DNA of 64,000 bases from NCBI GenBank assembly GCA_016235595.1, contig JACRJX010000007.1, positions 1 through 64,000 of the forward strand. Reading direction: 5' to 3'. The position numbers were made by a program, and so were the translations under genes. Below the pieces are notes generated by a model, which had not been told where the DNA came from, did not search any database, and saw nothing but the letters and a program-made list of their open reading frames with translations. Source of the DNA: Verrucomicrobiota bacterium (GTDB taxonomy: Bacteria; Verrucomicrobiota; Verrucomicrobiia; CAIQCK01). Below are positions 1 to 8,054 of the stretch, one piece after another; position 1 is the stretch's first letter, and every line of letters begins with the position of its first letter.

Positions 1-3000
1 ATGTTGGAAATGCCCGTCGCCAGGTAACGGGCGATCCCGCGCCTGTATGCTTCGCGCATGTCCGGAGGGATGATCAACTCCGACATCGCCTGCCCCATTA
101 CCTCTTCAGCACGGTAACGAAACATTGCCAGTGCAGCGGGATTGAAATAGATGACCCTGCCTTCGGAATTAATCGTGATGACGCCGTCCATCGCAGCATC
201 CAGGAACGTGCGGTGAAGGGTCTCGCTCTCGCGCAGCGCCTCCTCCGCCCGCTTGCGCTCGGTGACGTCTTCTAGAGTTTCTACGGCGCCTATGACGTTA
301 CCTTTGGCATCCAGAATCGTCGCAGCCGAAAAATACAACCATTTTCCTTTCTCACCCAGCATTGGGAAATAGTCCGTGGCCTCGTAGGCGTCAGCCGCGT
401 ATTTAGACTTGTTGCACTTCCCGACATACCAATCAGGAATCGCTTCAACCGCTCCGTCTACCAACAGATCAGCCAGACAAGGTCTTTCTGCATGGTAGAA
501 CGCCCGCCAGTGTCGAGATGTCCCGGTCACTTCCTCCGCCCTGATTCCGCTGATTTCCTCCAGTGCCTTGTTCCAGTAGATGACCCGGTGATCTCGGTCA
601 ATCACGAATTGGGGGATGGGAGAACCATGCACGATGGTCTTTAGTTTCTGTTCGCTGTCTTGCAGCGCCTCCTCCGCCAGTTTGCGCTCCGCCCGCGTGC
701 GCAGAGCCACAATGCCGTAGGCCAAATCCTCGGCCTGTTCCGAAAGCAGCTTCACCTCCGTGGCATCAAAGGCATCCGGCTCCGAAGAGTAGATGGCCAG
801 CGTGCCGAACGCCTTTCCCTCGCTCAGCAACGGCAATCCGAGGCAGGCGGCATAGCCGTGCTTGAGCGCCTCGTCGCGCCACCGGGCGAAGTTCGAATCG
901 GTCAGAAGGTTCTGACATACCGCCGGTCGGCCTGTGCGAATGGCTGTGCCGCCAACACCACGTCCTTCCTCGGTGTCGGACCAAGTAAAGTTCCCCTTTT
1001 CGATATAACCTTCCTCATAGCCGGCAAGAGCGACGGGTCGGAGTGTTTTCTTCTTGTCCTGTTCCGCAAAACCCACCCAAGCCATGCGGTAGCCACCTTC
1101 TTGCACAATTGTCTGGCAGATCGCGTGCAGCAGTTCCGCCTCGTCCGAGGCCCGCACCAGCACTTGATTACACTCGCTGATGGCCCTGAGAGCGCGATTG
1201 ACCCGGCGCAATTCGGCTTCCGCCCGCTTGCGCTCGGTGATGTCGCGGTTGCTGCCCCGTGTCCCCAGGAAGTTACCTTCTTCATCGAACACAGGCTGGC
1301 ACACGTGGTCGATCCAACGGATGGTTCCATCGGCGTGGACAATCCGGTATTCAAGCTCCCCGGGCTTCATTCTCTGAGTCATGTCGTGACGATGACCGGC
1401 AAGGCGTGGCCGGTCATCCTGGTGGACGATGCGCCCCAACAAGCCCGGGTCGGCACGGAACTCGTCCGCCTCGTAACCGGTGATTCGTTTGCAGGACGGA
1501 GAGATGTAGATGAACTCGTCCGCCGGACTCAGCCAGAATTCCCAGTCATAGGTGTTGTCGGCCACGATCCGATATTTGACCGCGGCGCTTTGCAAAGCTT
1601 CTCCCGCCTGTTTGCGCTCGGCCCGCGTGCGCAGAGCTACAATGCCAAAGGTCAGGTCGCCGGCCAGTTCTTTCAGAATCTCCACTTCCTTGGCATCGAA
1701 TACCTCTGCCTCGGCGGCATAGATGCCTAGCGCGCCAAACGTCTGGCCTTCACTGGTCAGCGGCAGGGCGATGATAGACTGGTAGCCTCGCCGCACAGCC
1801 TCCTCCCGCCAGGGAACGAAGGCAGGATCATCGAGAATGCTGCGCACGATGCACGGTTGCCCCGTGCGGATCGCGATGCCTCCCGGGCTGCGACCGCGTT
1901 CACAATCCGCCCAGGTAAGGTTGGCCGATTCGAGGTATCCCGATTCGAAACCTGCGTGAGCCACCGGGCGGACGGTTTTTGCCTCGTCATATTCCGCGAA
2001 CCCGACCCAAGCCATGCGGTAACCACCCACCTCGACGACGATCCGGCAAATCTCGTTCAGCAAGCCGGTTTCATCCGTAGTGCGGATCAACGTCTGGTTG
2101 GAATCGCTGAGCATGCGCAGCGCTCGGTTTACCCGGTGCAGTTCCTCCTCGGCCCGCTTGCGCGCAGTGATGTTGCGCGCAATGGTCGAGGCGCCCACGA
2201 TACATCCGGTGCCGTCCTTGATCGGCGAAACAGTGAGGGAGACGTGAATGTCCCAGCCGTCCTTTCGCCGCCGCATTGTCTCGTAGTGCTCGACGTGTTG
2301 CCCCTCTTTGATCTGCGCCAGAATCTGGGGCAGTTCGTCCTCGCGGCCAGGCGGCACCAAGAGCGCGATGGATCGGCCCACCACCTCCGACGCCGTGTAG
2401 CCGTAGATTTTCTCCGCGCCTGTGTTCCAACTTGTGATGGCGCCCTCGAGGGTCTTGCCGATGATAGCGTCATCCGTGGACTGGACGATGGCGGCGAGGC
2501 GGGCGGCCTCCGCGAATCTTAAGTAGCTCTCGATTTCGTTCTTCAGGATCAGGGCCGCGTAATTGAAAAAGGGCAGGAGATGGCTGCGGATCTCGGCTGT
2601 CGTCATGAGCATCCCCTCGGTTTTGAGGACACCGACGAGTTGTTCACCAACCATCAGGGGCATGGCCCAATAGGACGCCTTGGTGAAGACAGGCGTCATC
2701 ATTTCAGTGTTGGTGAAGTCCCGTACTTCCTCGACGAATTCCCGGCGCTCGAAGGCGGCGCGCACCATGGCGTCGTCCACGGAGTCCAGCACCTTTCGCT
2801 CGCCATAGACAGTGGCATAGTGGATGCGAGATTCGATTGGATAGTAGAGGGCGACATTCGTGCCGCCGAGGTTCTCCAGAATGCTGTGGAGGATTGCCTC
2901 GGCGGTGTGTTCGAGGCCCGGCACTTGGCTCAGGCTGTTCATCAAGTTGTTGACGAGCTGGAGATAGGACTTGTCCCTGGCGAGCGTCCGGGCGCGCTCC

Positions 3001-3047
3001 TCCAGTTTCGCCCATTCCTGTTTCGGCATGCTGATCATGTCAGACAT
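1..3047 (-). CDS. Multi-GAF/PAS sensor protein, probably a histidine kinase (partial, C-terminus beyond left edge)
   Basis: An uninterrupted minus-strand frame of about 1015 codons runs to base 1, so the C-terminus is missing. Reading from the start gives a GAF domain (about residues 30-165), a PAS domain (about 185-300), a GAF domain (about 320-470, core GGYRMAWVGFAE), a PAS/PAC domain (about 490-610), a second copy of the same GAF type (about 630-780), a PAS domain (about 800-925) and a last PAS domain from about 940. Linkers of the ITERKRAE type separate the units, as in sensory kinases. No transmembrane segment is seen, so it is probably cytoplasmic. The start is ATG 3047 behind GAAGG; ATG 3038 overlaps the DUF1638 stop as ATGA and is the alternative. 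It is the last visible gene of a corrinoid/methyltransferase operon, which suggests it senses something related to that system. A kinase or cyclase output domain is assumed and not seen. Confidence 0.85.
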   Translation of the reverse strand, partial: MSDMISMPKQEWAKLEERARTLARDKSYLQLVNNLMNSLSQVPGLEHTAEAILHSILENLGGTNVALYYPIESRIHYATVYGERKVLDSVDDAMVRAAFERREFVEEVRDFTNTEMMTPVFTKASYWAMPLMVGEQLVGVLKTEGMLMTTAEIRSHLLPFFNYAALILKNEIESYLRFAEAARLAAIVQSTDDAIIGKTLEGAITSWNTGAEKIYGYTASEVVGRSIALLVPPGREDELPQILAQIKEGQHVEHYETMRRRKDGWDIHVSLTVSPIKDGTGCIVGASTIARNITARKRAEEELHRVNRALRMLSDSNQTLIRTTDETGLLNEICRIVVEVGGYRMAWVGFAEYDEAKTVRPVAHAGFESGYLESANLTWADCERGRSPGGIAIRTGQPCIVRSILDDPAFVPWREEAVRRGYQSIIALPLTSEGQTFGALGIYAAEAEVFDAKEVEILKELAGDLTFGIVALRTRAERKQAGEALQSAAVKYRIVADNTYDWEFWLSPADEFIYISPSCKRITGYEADEFRADPGLLGRIVHQDDRPRLAGHRHDMTQRMKPGELEYRIVHADGTIRWIDHVCQPVFDEEGNFLGTRGSNRDITERKRAEAELRRVNRALRAISECNQVLVRASDEAELLHAICQTIVQEGGYRMAWVGFAEQDKKKTLRPVALAGYEEGYIEKGNFTWSDTEEGRGVGGTAIRTGRPAVCQNLLTDSNFARWRDEALKHGYAACLGLPLLSEGKAFGTLAIYSSEPDAFDATEVKLLSEQAEDLAYGIVALRTRAERKLAEEALQDSEQKLKTIVHGSPIPQFVIDRDHRVIYWNKALEEISGIRAEEVTGTSRHWRAFYHAERPCLADLLVDGAVEAIPDWYVGKCNKSKYAADAYEATDYFPMLGEKGKWLYFSAATILDAKGNVIGAVETLEDVTERKRAEEALRESETLHRTFLDAAMDGVITINSEGRVIYFNPAALAMFRYRAEEVMGQAMSELIIPPDMREAYRRGIARYLATGISN

Positions 3048-3637
3048 GGCAGCCTTCTCATTCGTTGTGCGACGACAGCCTGCAGGACAGTTTCAAGGTG
3101 GTCCAACGCGACGACTTTCCACTTGAGTGGCAAATCCACCATTCGCGCGACCGCTTCCGCTTCTGCCGCGAAATCTCCCGAGCAAGGTGTCTTGAGACCA
3201 AGAATGTATCTGCGATCCGTCTGGAAAATCTCCCGGATGACTTCAAGCCGATTCGTGCCGAAGCTCAACGAGATGACGCGCGGCCAGTGTCGCGCCCATT
3301 CTTCCAGCAGGAAAAAGGCTCCGTTCTCCGTTTCCGTCAAGAACACCTCATGGCCGAGGAGCATGTCGAGGCAGTTCTGCCCCTCGGCTCTGATGGCGCC
3401 TGCTTCCTCCAGCATGGACTCCATCAGAGGATGGCAGCAGCCGTAGAAGACGATGACGTCGCGGTCTCGATGTGCCGCCAACGCCGATCGCAGGGAGTGG
3501 GCCAGCTTGGCTAATTCGCAGTGCAGTGCCGAATCGAGGAAGAATGTGTCGAGAGGCCAGCCGTTCTTCTCTATGAGCCGGAGAACCTCTTTTCTCAGGA
3601 CACCGCAGCCCAAGAGCAAGGACCTCGCAGCATTCAT
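3035..3637 (-). CDS. DUF1638 family protein
   Basis: A 200-residue cytoplasmic protein resembling the DUF1638 family, whose members are typically found beside UroD/MtaA-like methyltransferases and corrinoid proteins; the biochemical role is not established. Visible features are the N-terminal LLLGCGVLRKE segment, the FYGCCHPLM motif and several conserved-looking cysteines that could bind a metal. The chosen start, ATG 3637, has an AAAGGA ribosome binding site about 8 bases upstream and begins 5 bases after the UroD-like stop. A longer start at 3670 would overlap that gene. Its own stop overlaps the start region of the sensor, so all four genes are probably co-translated. Family assignment is from pattern recognition and is moderately secure; function is inferred only from context. 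Confidence 0.8.
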   Translation of the reverse strand: MNAARSLLLGCGVLRKEVLRLIEKNGWPLDTFFLDSALHCELAKLAHSLRSALAAHRDRDVIVFYGCCHPLMESMLEEAGAIRAEGQNCLDMLLGHEVFLTETENGAFFLLEEWARHWPRVISLSFGTNRLEVIREIFQTDRRYILGLKTPCSGDFAAEAEAVARMVDLPLKWKVVALDHLETVLQAVVAQRMRRLPCLT

Positions 3638-3641
3638 CGGC

Positions 3642-4679
3642 TCATCCTTTCCCTTGTTTCCCGAACTCATACGCCGCCTCCAACATCGTGCGAATGTTTG
3701 CCTCCGGTATGGCGACGGGCATGACTCCCGTGCCGAAGAGGAATCTCCCGCCGGGCATTCCGGCCTCGATGATCCGCTTCACCTCTTGCCGGACCTCCGC
3801 AGCTGACCAGACAATGAGCTTGATGTCGTTGATCACTCCGCAGGTCAATCCATGGCCAGCGATGATGCGCCTGGCTTCCGCAAGGTCATCAAGCGGGCTC
3901 ACATAATAGACGCCGATGCCGGTGCGTTCGAGCACAGCACCGATGACCCGGTTCATGCGTGCCATACCGCAGTAGTAAACCACACCGGAGGTCCCGACCG
4001 CCTTGATATCCTTTTCGATCCACGGGAGGGAGTGCTCCATGAAATACTTCATTGGCACGGTATCGGTGGAACCGAATGGATTCGAGTAGACCAGCACGTC
4101 AGCACCGGCCTTCCGGTAAGCGACCACTTCCCTCACGAAGAAGTCGTGGCACTTCGAGAGGAGAGCTTCCCGCGCGTCGGCGGGACCAAAAAATAGCAGC
4201 TCCATCCACTTGTCCATTCCCATCAGCAAAGCCGGCAAAGTCATGGATGCGGTTATGTAGGCGCAGATGGGATACCTGCCGCCAACCTCCTGGCGAAGGA
4301 TGCGCAGGCACTTGAGCGATTCCTGAAACGCTGGATGAGCTGATACATCATCCGGAACCTGGAGCCGGCGAATATCCTCATAGCTGTCGATTACAAAATG
4401 TTCCACGTTGGGGGGGCCATCTTCCGCAAAAACGATCTTCTTGCAGCCGAGCAGTTCCGCCTCCCTCCCAACGTAGAACAGACTCCAGACGTTATCGTAA
4501 CCAAATCTCTCCCGCATCTTGAGCTGTGCTCTGGCGACATACTCGCCGTGCGCATAATACTCTTCGAGAGAGATGCCGAGTTCCTTCGCGCCCTGGTCAA
4601 GCAAATTGCAGAAGACCGGGATGCGATCGGAAGGAGTTCCGTTCATTGCGGCGAGGAGGCGTTCCATGCCAGTCATCAT
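3642..4679 (-). CDS. Uroporphyrinogen decarboxylase-like (MtaA/CmuA-type) methyltransferase family protein
   Basis: A 345-residue TIM-barrel protein of the UroD/MtaA superfamily. Relatives beside corrinoid proteins move methyl groups between the corrinoid cobalt and a thiol or other acceptor, whereas true HemE acts in heme synthesis. The opening MERLLAAMNG..SDRIPVF is typical of this branch, and the adjacent B12 protein argues against HemE. In MtaA-type enzymes a zinc site uses an H-x-C-G motif; here the matching place reads YYCG near residue 236, and the C-terminal GGRFLFGTG stretch lacks the cysteine expected there, so catalysis may differ. Start ATG 4679 overlaps the upstream stop as ATGA and follows AAGGAG. 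Substrate unknown. Confidence 0.85.
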   Translation of the reverse strand: MMTGMERLLAAMNGTPSDRIPVFCNLLDQGAKELGISLEEYYAHGEYVARAQLKMRERFGYDNVWSLFYVGREAELLGCKKIVFAEDGPPNVEHFVIDSYEDIRRLQVPDDVSAHPAFQESLKCLRILRQEVGGRYPICAYITASMTLPALLMGMDKWMELLFFGPADAREALLSKCHDFFVREVVAYRKAGADVLVYSNPFGSTDTVPMKYFMEHSLPWIEKDIKAVGTSGVVYYCGMARMNRVIGAVLERTGIGVYYVSPLDDLAEARRIIAGHGLTCGVINDIKLIVWSAAEVRQEVKRIIEAGMPGGRFLFGTGVMPVAIPEANIRTMLEAAYEFGKQGKG

Positions 4680-5356
4680 CGCTGCATCTCCTTGACCAGG
4701 TCGGTGATTACTTTCCCTGCGGTAATGCCATCCTCCGCCCACGCATCGGCCTGCACCGTCTTGTAGAGTTGTGGGTCGAAACGGAAAGGTGCGCCGCCGA
4801 CGATAATCTTGATCCTGTCCTGCAGCTCACGCTCCTGCAGGATCCGCCGCACCTTGCGACACCCGTTTTCTCCGGTGGCCGTGTGGACCATGAGAGCCGA
4901 AATGCCGATGAGCTGCGCCTTGTGAACAACCGCCTCGTCCACGAATCGCTCCGCCGGCACATTCACCCCCAGATCAATGACGCCGATCATCCGAGCCTTG
5001 AGGCATCCCATGACAATCCGTTTCCCGAGCGTATGAAAGTCTCCCGGGGCGGTGCCGATTACCACCTGGCCAACCACTTCGGACATCTGCTTGAATTTCG
5101 GAATCATCTCCGCGGTCACGATATCGGCGATGCGGGCCGTCAGGAAATGTTGGGCCAGATTGGCGTCGAAGTTTTCGCTGACCGACTTGATCATCACATC
5201 CATCGCAGGAAGCACGATCTTGAACACCACGTCTTCCGGAGTGACTCCCTGCTCGACGGCGTCACGGACAATCTTCAGCGCTCGATCGCGGTCGGTGTCG
5301 AAGATCGCTTCGTTATACAACTTGACGTAGTTTTCCAAGCTCACGGCGCGTTCCAT
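4676..5356 (-). CDS. Corrinoid (B12-binding) methyltransferase protein
   Basis: A 226-residue methyl-carrier protein. The N-terminal half is the four-helix cap domain found in MtaC/MttC/MetH-type proteins, with a PAMDVMIKSVSENF helix. The C-terminal half is a Rossmann B12 domain with the base-off signature D-x-H-x-x-G (DFHTLG, about residues 105-110), whose histidine replaces the lower axial ligand of cobalt, followed by the ISALMV and GGAPF segments that hold the nucleotide loop. It would shuttle methyl groups between a substrate methyltransferase and the UroD-like protein encoded next. No MttB- or MtaB-like substrate enzyme is present in the window. First gene of the operon; the upstream 415 bases hold its promoter. 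Confidence 0.93.
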   Translation of the reverse strand: MERAVSLENYVKLYNEAIFDTDRDRALKIVRDAVEQGVTPEDVVFKIVLPAMDVMIKSVSENFDANLAQHFLTARIADIVTAEMIPKFKQMSEVVGQVVIGTAPGDFHTLGKRIVMGCLKARMIGVIDLGVNVPAERFVDEAVVHKAQLIGISALMVHTATGENGCRKVRRILQERELQDRIKIIVGGAPFRFDPQLYKTVQADAWAEDGITAGKVITDLVKEMQR

Positions 5357-5772
5357 CCATCAGCCCGTTTCCCTGGCTGCAACAAGACGTCCGGGTATAT
5401 ATCCGACGACTTCCGCTCACTCGGAGTGTGAGCATTTCCCCCATCGAGGTCGCTGGAAAAATCAAGATGTTGTTCGACCGATCCGTCTCGCTGGATGATC
5501 TTTTCATCATTCACATGTTCACTCCTGTGAATCGCAGATGTCACACCCGCCTCCTCTTTCGCCTGATTATAGGCTACTATAACATGCTGCCCGTTAGGCA
5601 ACAAGTTCCCGCGCCAAAACATACGCAGCGCACAAGTGACGAAACGGCCTGCACCCAGTTACCCGTTGTTGTGACACTGGAGTATTCCTGTTCAGGTAGC
5701 TGAATCGGGAACTTCAACAACACGTCTACCGCCGCTCGACAAACGCGGGTGGAGTTCCTACAATGATCGGGT
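5357..5772. other. Divergent intergenic region between corrinoid operon and glcDEF
   Basis: About 415 bases lie between the divergent starts of the corrinoid operon and glcD. It is more AT-rich than its surroundings. Short open frames exist on both strands, but none has convincing protein character. It should carry the promoters of both operons. One candidate promoter is listed separately; I see no riboswitch, including no clear cobalamin element. Confidence 0.5.
5576..5604 (-). promoter_or_regulatory. Candidate sigma-70-like promoter toward corrinoid operon
   Basis: On the minus strand TTGTTG and TATAGT are separated by exactly 17 bases. The -10 matches five of six consensus positions and the -35 only three. 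It would give a leader of about 215 bases before the corrinoid gene, which is long. Weak call. Confidence 0.25.
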
Positions 5773-7212
5773 ATGGCAGAGATGGCTCCATCTTTTCTCA
5801 GCGGCTTGCGCGCGATCTGCGGCGATGACGGCGTTATCACGCAGCCTGAGCGGCTCATCGTCTATGAGTGCGACGGTTACACGATGGAGAAACATCTGCC
5901 CGATGCCGTCGCGTTGCCGCGCAGCACCGAAGAAGTCGTGCAGGTCGTCAAGCTCTGCGCCGAGCACCGTCTGCCGATTATTCCACGCGGCACGGGCACG
6001 AGCCTGAGCGGCGCGGTGTTGGCAGTGGACGGCGGCGTGATCATCGGCACCACGCGGCTGAACCGCATCTTGAACGTGGATTTCCGGAACCGCCGGGCGT
6101 TGGTGGAGGCGGGCGTGCCGAATCTTTGGATCACCAATGCGGTGAAGCATCGCGGTCTGATGTTTGCTCCGGATCCGTCGAGCCAGCCCTCCTGCACCAT
6201 TGCCGGCAACATTGCTTTCAATGCCGGTGGTCCGCACACGTTGAAGCACGGCGCGACGACCAATCACGTCCTCGGTTTCGATCTGGTGCTGCCGGATGGC
6301 GAGGTCGTCTGGCTCGGAACGACCGCCGACGGCGGTGAAGACGTGGAGGGCTACGATTTGCGCGGGGTGGTGATCGGCTCGGAAGGGATGTTCGGCGTGA
6401 TCACGCGAGTGCTGGTGCGGCTGATGAAAACGCCACGGGCATTCCGGACGATGTTGGCGGCGTTCAACAGCGCGGATGACGCGTCGCGAACCGTCAGCGA
6501 TATTATCGCCGCCGGGATCATTCCGGTGGCGATGGAGTTGATGGACCAGCCGATCACGCGCGCCATTGAGGAGGCCTATCACTTCGGTCTGCCGATGGAC
6601 GCGGGGGCGATACTGATCATCGAACTGGAGGGGCACGAGGCCGGGTTGGACCGGCAACTTGAGCGCGTCTCTGAGCTTTGCCGCAAGAACCGGTCGCGCG
6701 ATCTGAAACCCGCGTGCACCCCGGAAGAACGCGCAGCGTTGTGGAAATGCCGCAAGAGCGCATTTGGAGCGATCGGCCGGATCAGTCCGAACTTCGTGAC
6801 ACAGGATGGCGTGGTGCCGCGCACGCGGTTGCCGGAGATCATGCAGTTCATTTACGACACCGCGAAGAAGCTTGGCCTTGGCGTCGCCAACGTTGCGCAC
6901 GCCGGCGACGGCAACATTCACCCGATCATTTTCTACGATGAGCGCATCGCCGGCGATGTGGAGAAGGCGTACGCGTGCAGCACGGCGATAGTGCGGCGCT
7001 GCATCGAACTGGGCGGCACAGCCACGGGCGAGCATGGCATCGGCGTCGAGAAAGTGGATTTGATGTCGGTACAGTATAACGCGGATGATCTCGACGCGAT
7101 GCAGCGGGTGCGCCGGGCGTTCGATCCGGAGGGTCGCTGCAATCCACACAAGATGTTCCCCGGCGGCAAACGATGCCTGAACTTCAAACCGCAGAGGCAA
7201 GTTTCGATATGA
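5773..7212 (+). CDS. glcD: Glycolate oxidase subunit GlcD (FAD-binding)
   Basis: A 479-residue flavoprotein that oxidises glycolate (or a related 2-hydroxy acid such as D-lactate) and passes electrons to the GlcF iron-sulfur subunit. The FAD-binding PCMH domain fills about residues 45-225, with PRGTGTSLSGAV and AGNIAFNAGGPHTLKHG motifs. The C-terminal FAD-oxidase cap carries HAGDGNIHP and TGEHGIGVEK, both hallmark segments of the GlcD/LldD2 group. Length is normal. It is the first gene of a three-gene operon: glcE begins inside its stop codon (ATGA) and glcF follows, which supports glycolate oxidase rather than a stand-alone D-lactate dehydrogenase. Confidence 0.95.
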   Translation: MAEMAPSFLSGLRAICGDDGVITQPERLIVYECDGYTMEKHLPDAVALPRSTEEVVQVVKLCAEHRLPIIPRGTGTSLSGAVLAVDGGVIIGTTRLNRILNVDFRNRRALVEAGVPNLWITNAVKHRGLMFAPDPSSQPSCTIAGNIAFNAGGPHTLKHGATTNHVLGFDLVLPDGEVVWLGTTADGGEDVEGYDLRGVVIGSEGMFGVITRVLVRLMKTPRAFRTMLAAFNSADDASRTVSDIIAAGIIPVAMELMDQPITRAIEEAYHFGLPMDAGAILIIELEGHEAGLDRQLERVSELCRKNRSRDLKPACTPEERAALWKCRKSAFGAIGRISPNFVTQDGVVPRTRLPEIMQFIYDTAKKLGLGVANVAHAGDGNIHPIIFYDERIAGDVEKAYACSTAIVRRCIELGGTATGEHGIGVEKVDLMSVQYNADDLDAMQRVRRAFDPEGRCNPHKMFPGGKRCLNFKPQRQVSI

Positions 7213-8054
7213 GCATCGTAGCTTACGCTCCGGACGATCTCACTGTGACTGTGACTGCTGACACGACGTTGGCGGCGCTGCAACAGCATCTGGCGCCGCG
7301 CGACCAGTGGCTGCCGGTGGATCCGCCACATCCGGCGCGGCTGACCATCGGTGAGATTGTGGATTGCGATTTGAGCGGGCCGCGGCGCTACGGCTACGGG
7401 ACAGTCCGCGAACATGTGCTGAGCTTGCGCGCCGAACTGGCCGACGGACGGCTGATCAAGTCCGGCGCCGGCGTGGTGAAGAACGCCGCGGGCTACGATC
7501 TTTGCCGGCTGTTCACTGGCGCGCGTGGCGAACTCGCCACCGTGACCGAGGTTTGCTTCAAGGTTCAGCCGCGCCCGGAGGTGGAGCAGTTTGCGAAGGC
7601 AACGTTCCCGACCGTCGAAGCGGCCGGCGGTTTTGTGGAGAATCTCGATACTTCGGAACTGACGCCAACGGTGCTCGATCTGCACAATACCGGCGGAGTG
7701 GGGCCGTGGACCGTTGTCGTCGGTTTTGCGGGAACGCGCGAGGAGGTCGCCTGGCAACGCAAGGAAGCCGAGCGATTCGCTGCCGTGGCAGACGCCGATC
7801 TCAGTTACGAGGAAATGTTCTGGTCTGCCACCGTTCCCGGACCGGTGTACAAGCTTTCCGTGCTGCCGTCCAAGCTTGCCGCGACAATCACCGTTATGCG
7901 CGGCATCACGTCGCTCGTGGCGCGCGCGGGCAATGGCGTCATTTATTATCGGGGCGAGGATCAGGGAAGCGGCATCGCGCCGTCCACCAAGTTGATACAA
8001 CGTCTGAAGCATGAGTTCGATCCAGCAAACAACCTCCAGGCCCGCCGTGCTTAA
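7209..8054 (+). CDS. glcE: Glycolate oxidase subunit GlcE (FAD-binding)
   Basis: A 281-residue protein with a compact FAD-binding domain (LPVDPPHPARLTIGEIV, then SGAGVVKNAAGYDLCRLFTG), shorter than GlcD and typical of GlcE, the second flavin subunit required for glycolate oxidase activity. The chosen start, ATG 7209, overlaps the glcD stop as ATGA and has AGAGG upstream; another ATG at 7173 would add 12 residues that read like glcD out of frame. The 3' end overlaps the glcF start by up to 44 bases. It acts at the cytoplasmic face of the membrane with GlcD and GlcF. Confidence 0.93.
   Translation: MSIVAYAPDDLTVTVTADTTLAALQQHLAPRDQWLPVDPPHPARLTIGEIVDCDLSGPRRYGYGTVREHVLSLRAELADGRLIKSGAGVVKNAAGYDLCRLFTGARGELATVTEVCFKVQPRPEVEQFAKATFPTVEAAGGFVENLDTSELTPTVLDLHNTGGVGPWTVVVGFAGTREEVAWQRKEAERFAAVADADLSYEEMFWSATVPGPVYKLSVLPSKLAATITVMRGITSLVARAGNGVIYYRGEDQGSGIAPSTKLIQRLKHEFDPANNLQARRA

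Noticed and set aside
660..1730. Long plus-strand open frame (356 codons) over the sensor gene
   Set aside because: It is antisense to a continuous GAF/PAS coding frame and its composition shows no domain; a GC-driven shadow.
5428..5703. 91-codon plus-strand frame upstream of glcD
   Set aside because: No ribosome site, no recognisable fold and mixed composition; more likely promoter DNA.
5758..7200. 480-codon minus-strand frame opposite glcD
   Set aside because: Arg/His-rich composition with no motif, exactly antisense to a well-supported flavoprotein.
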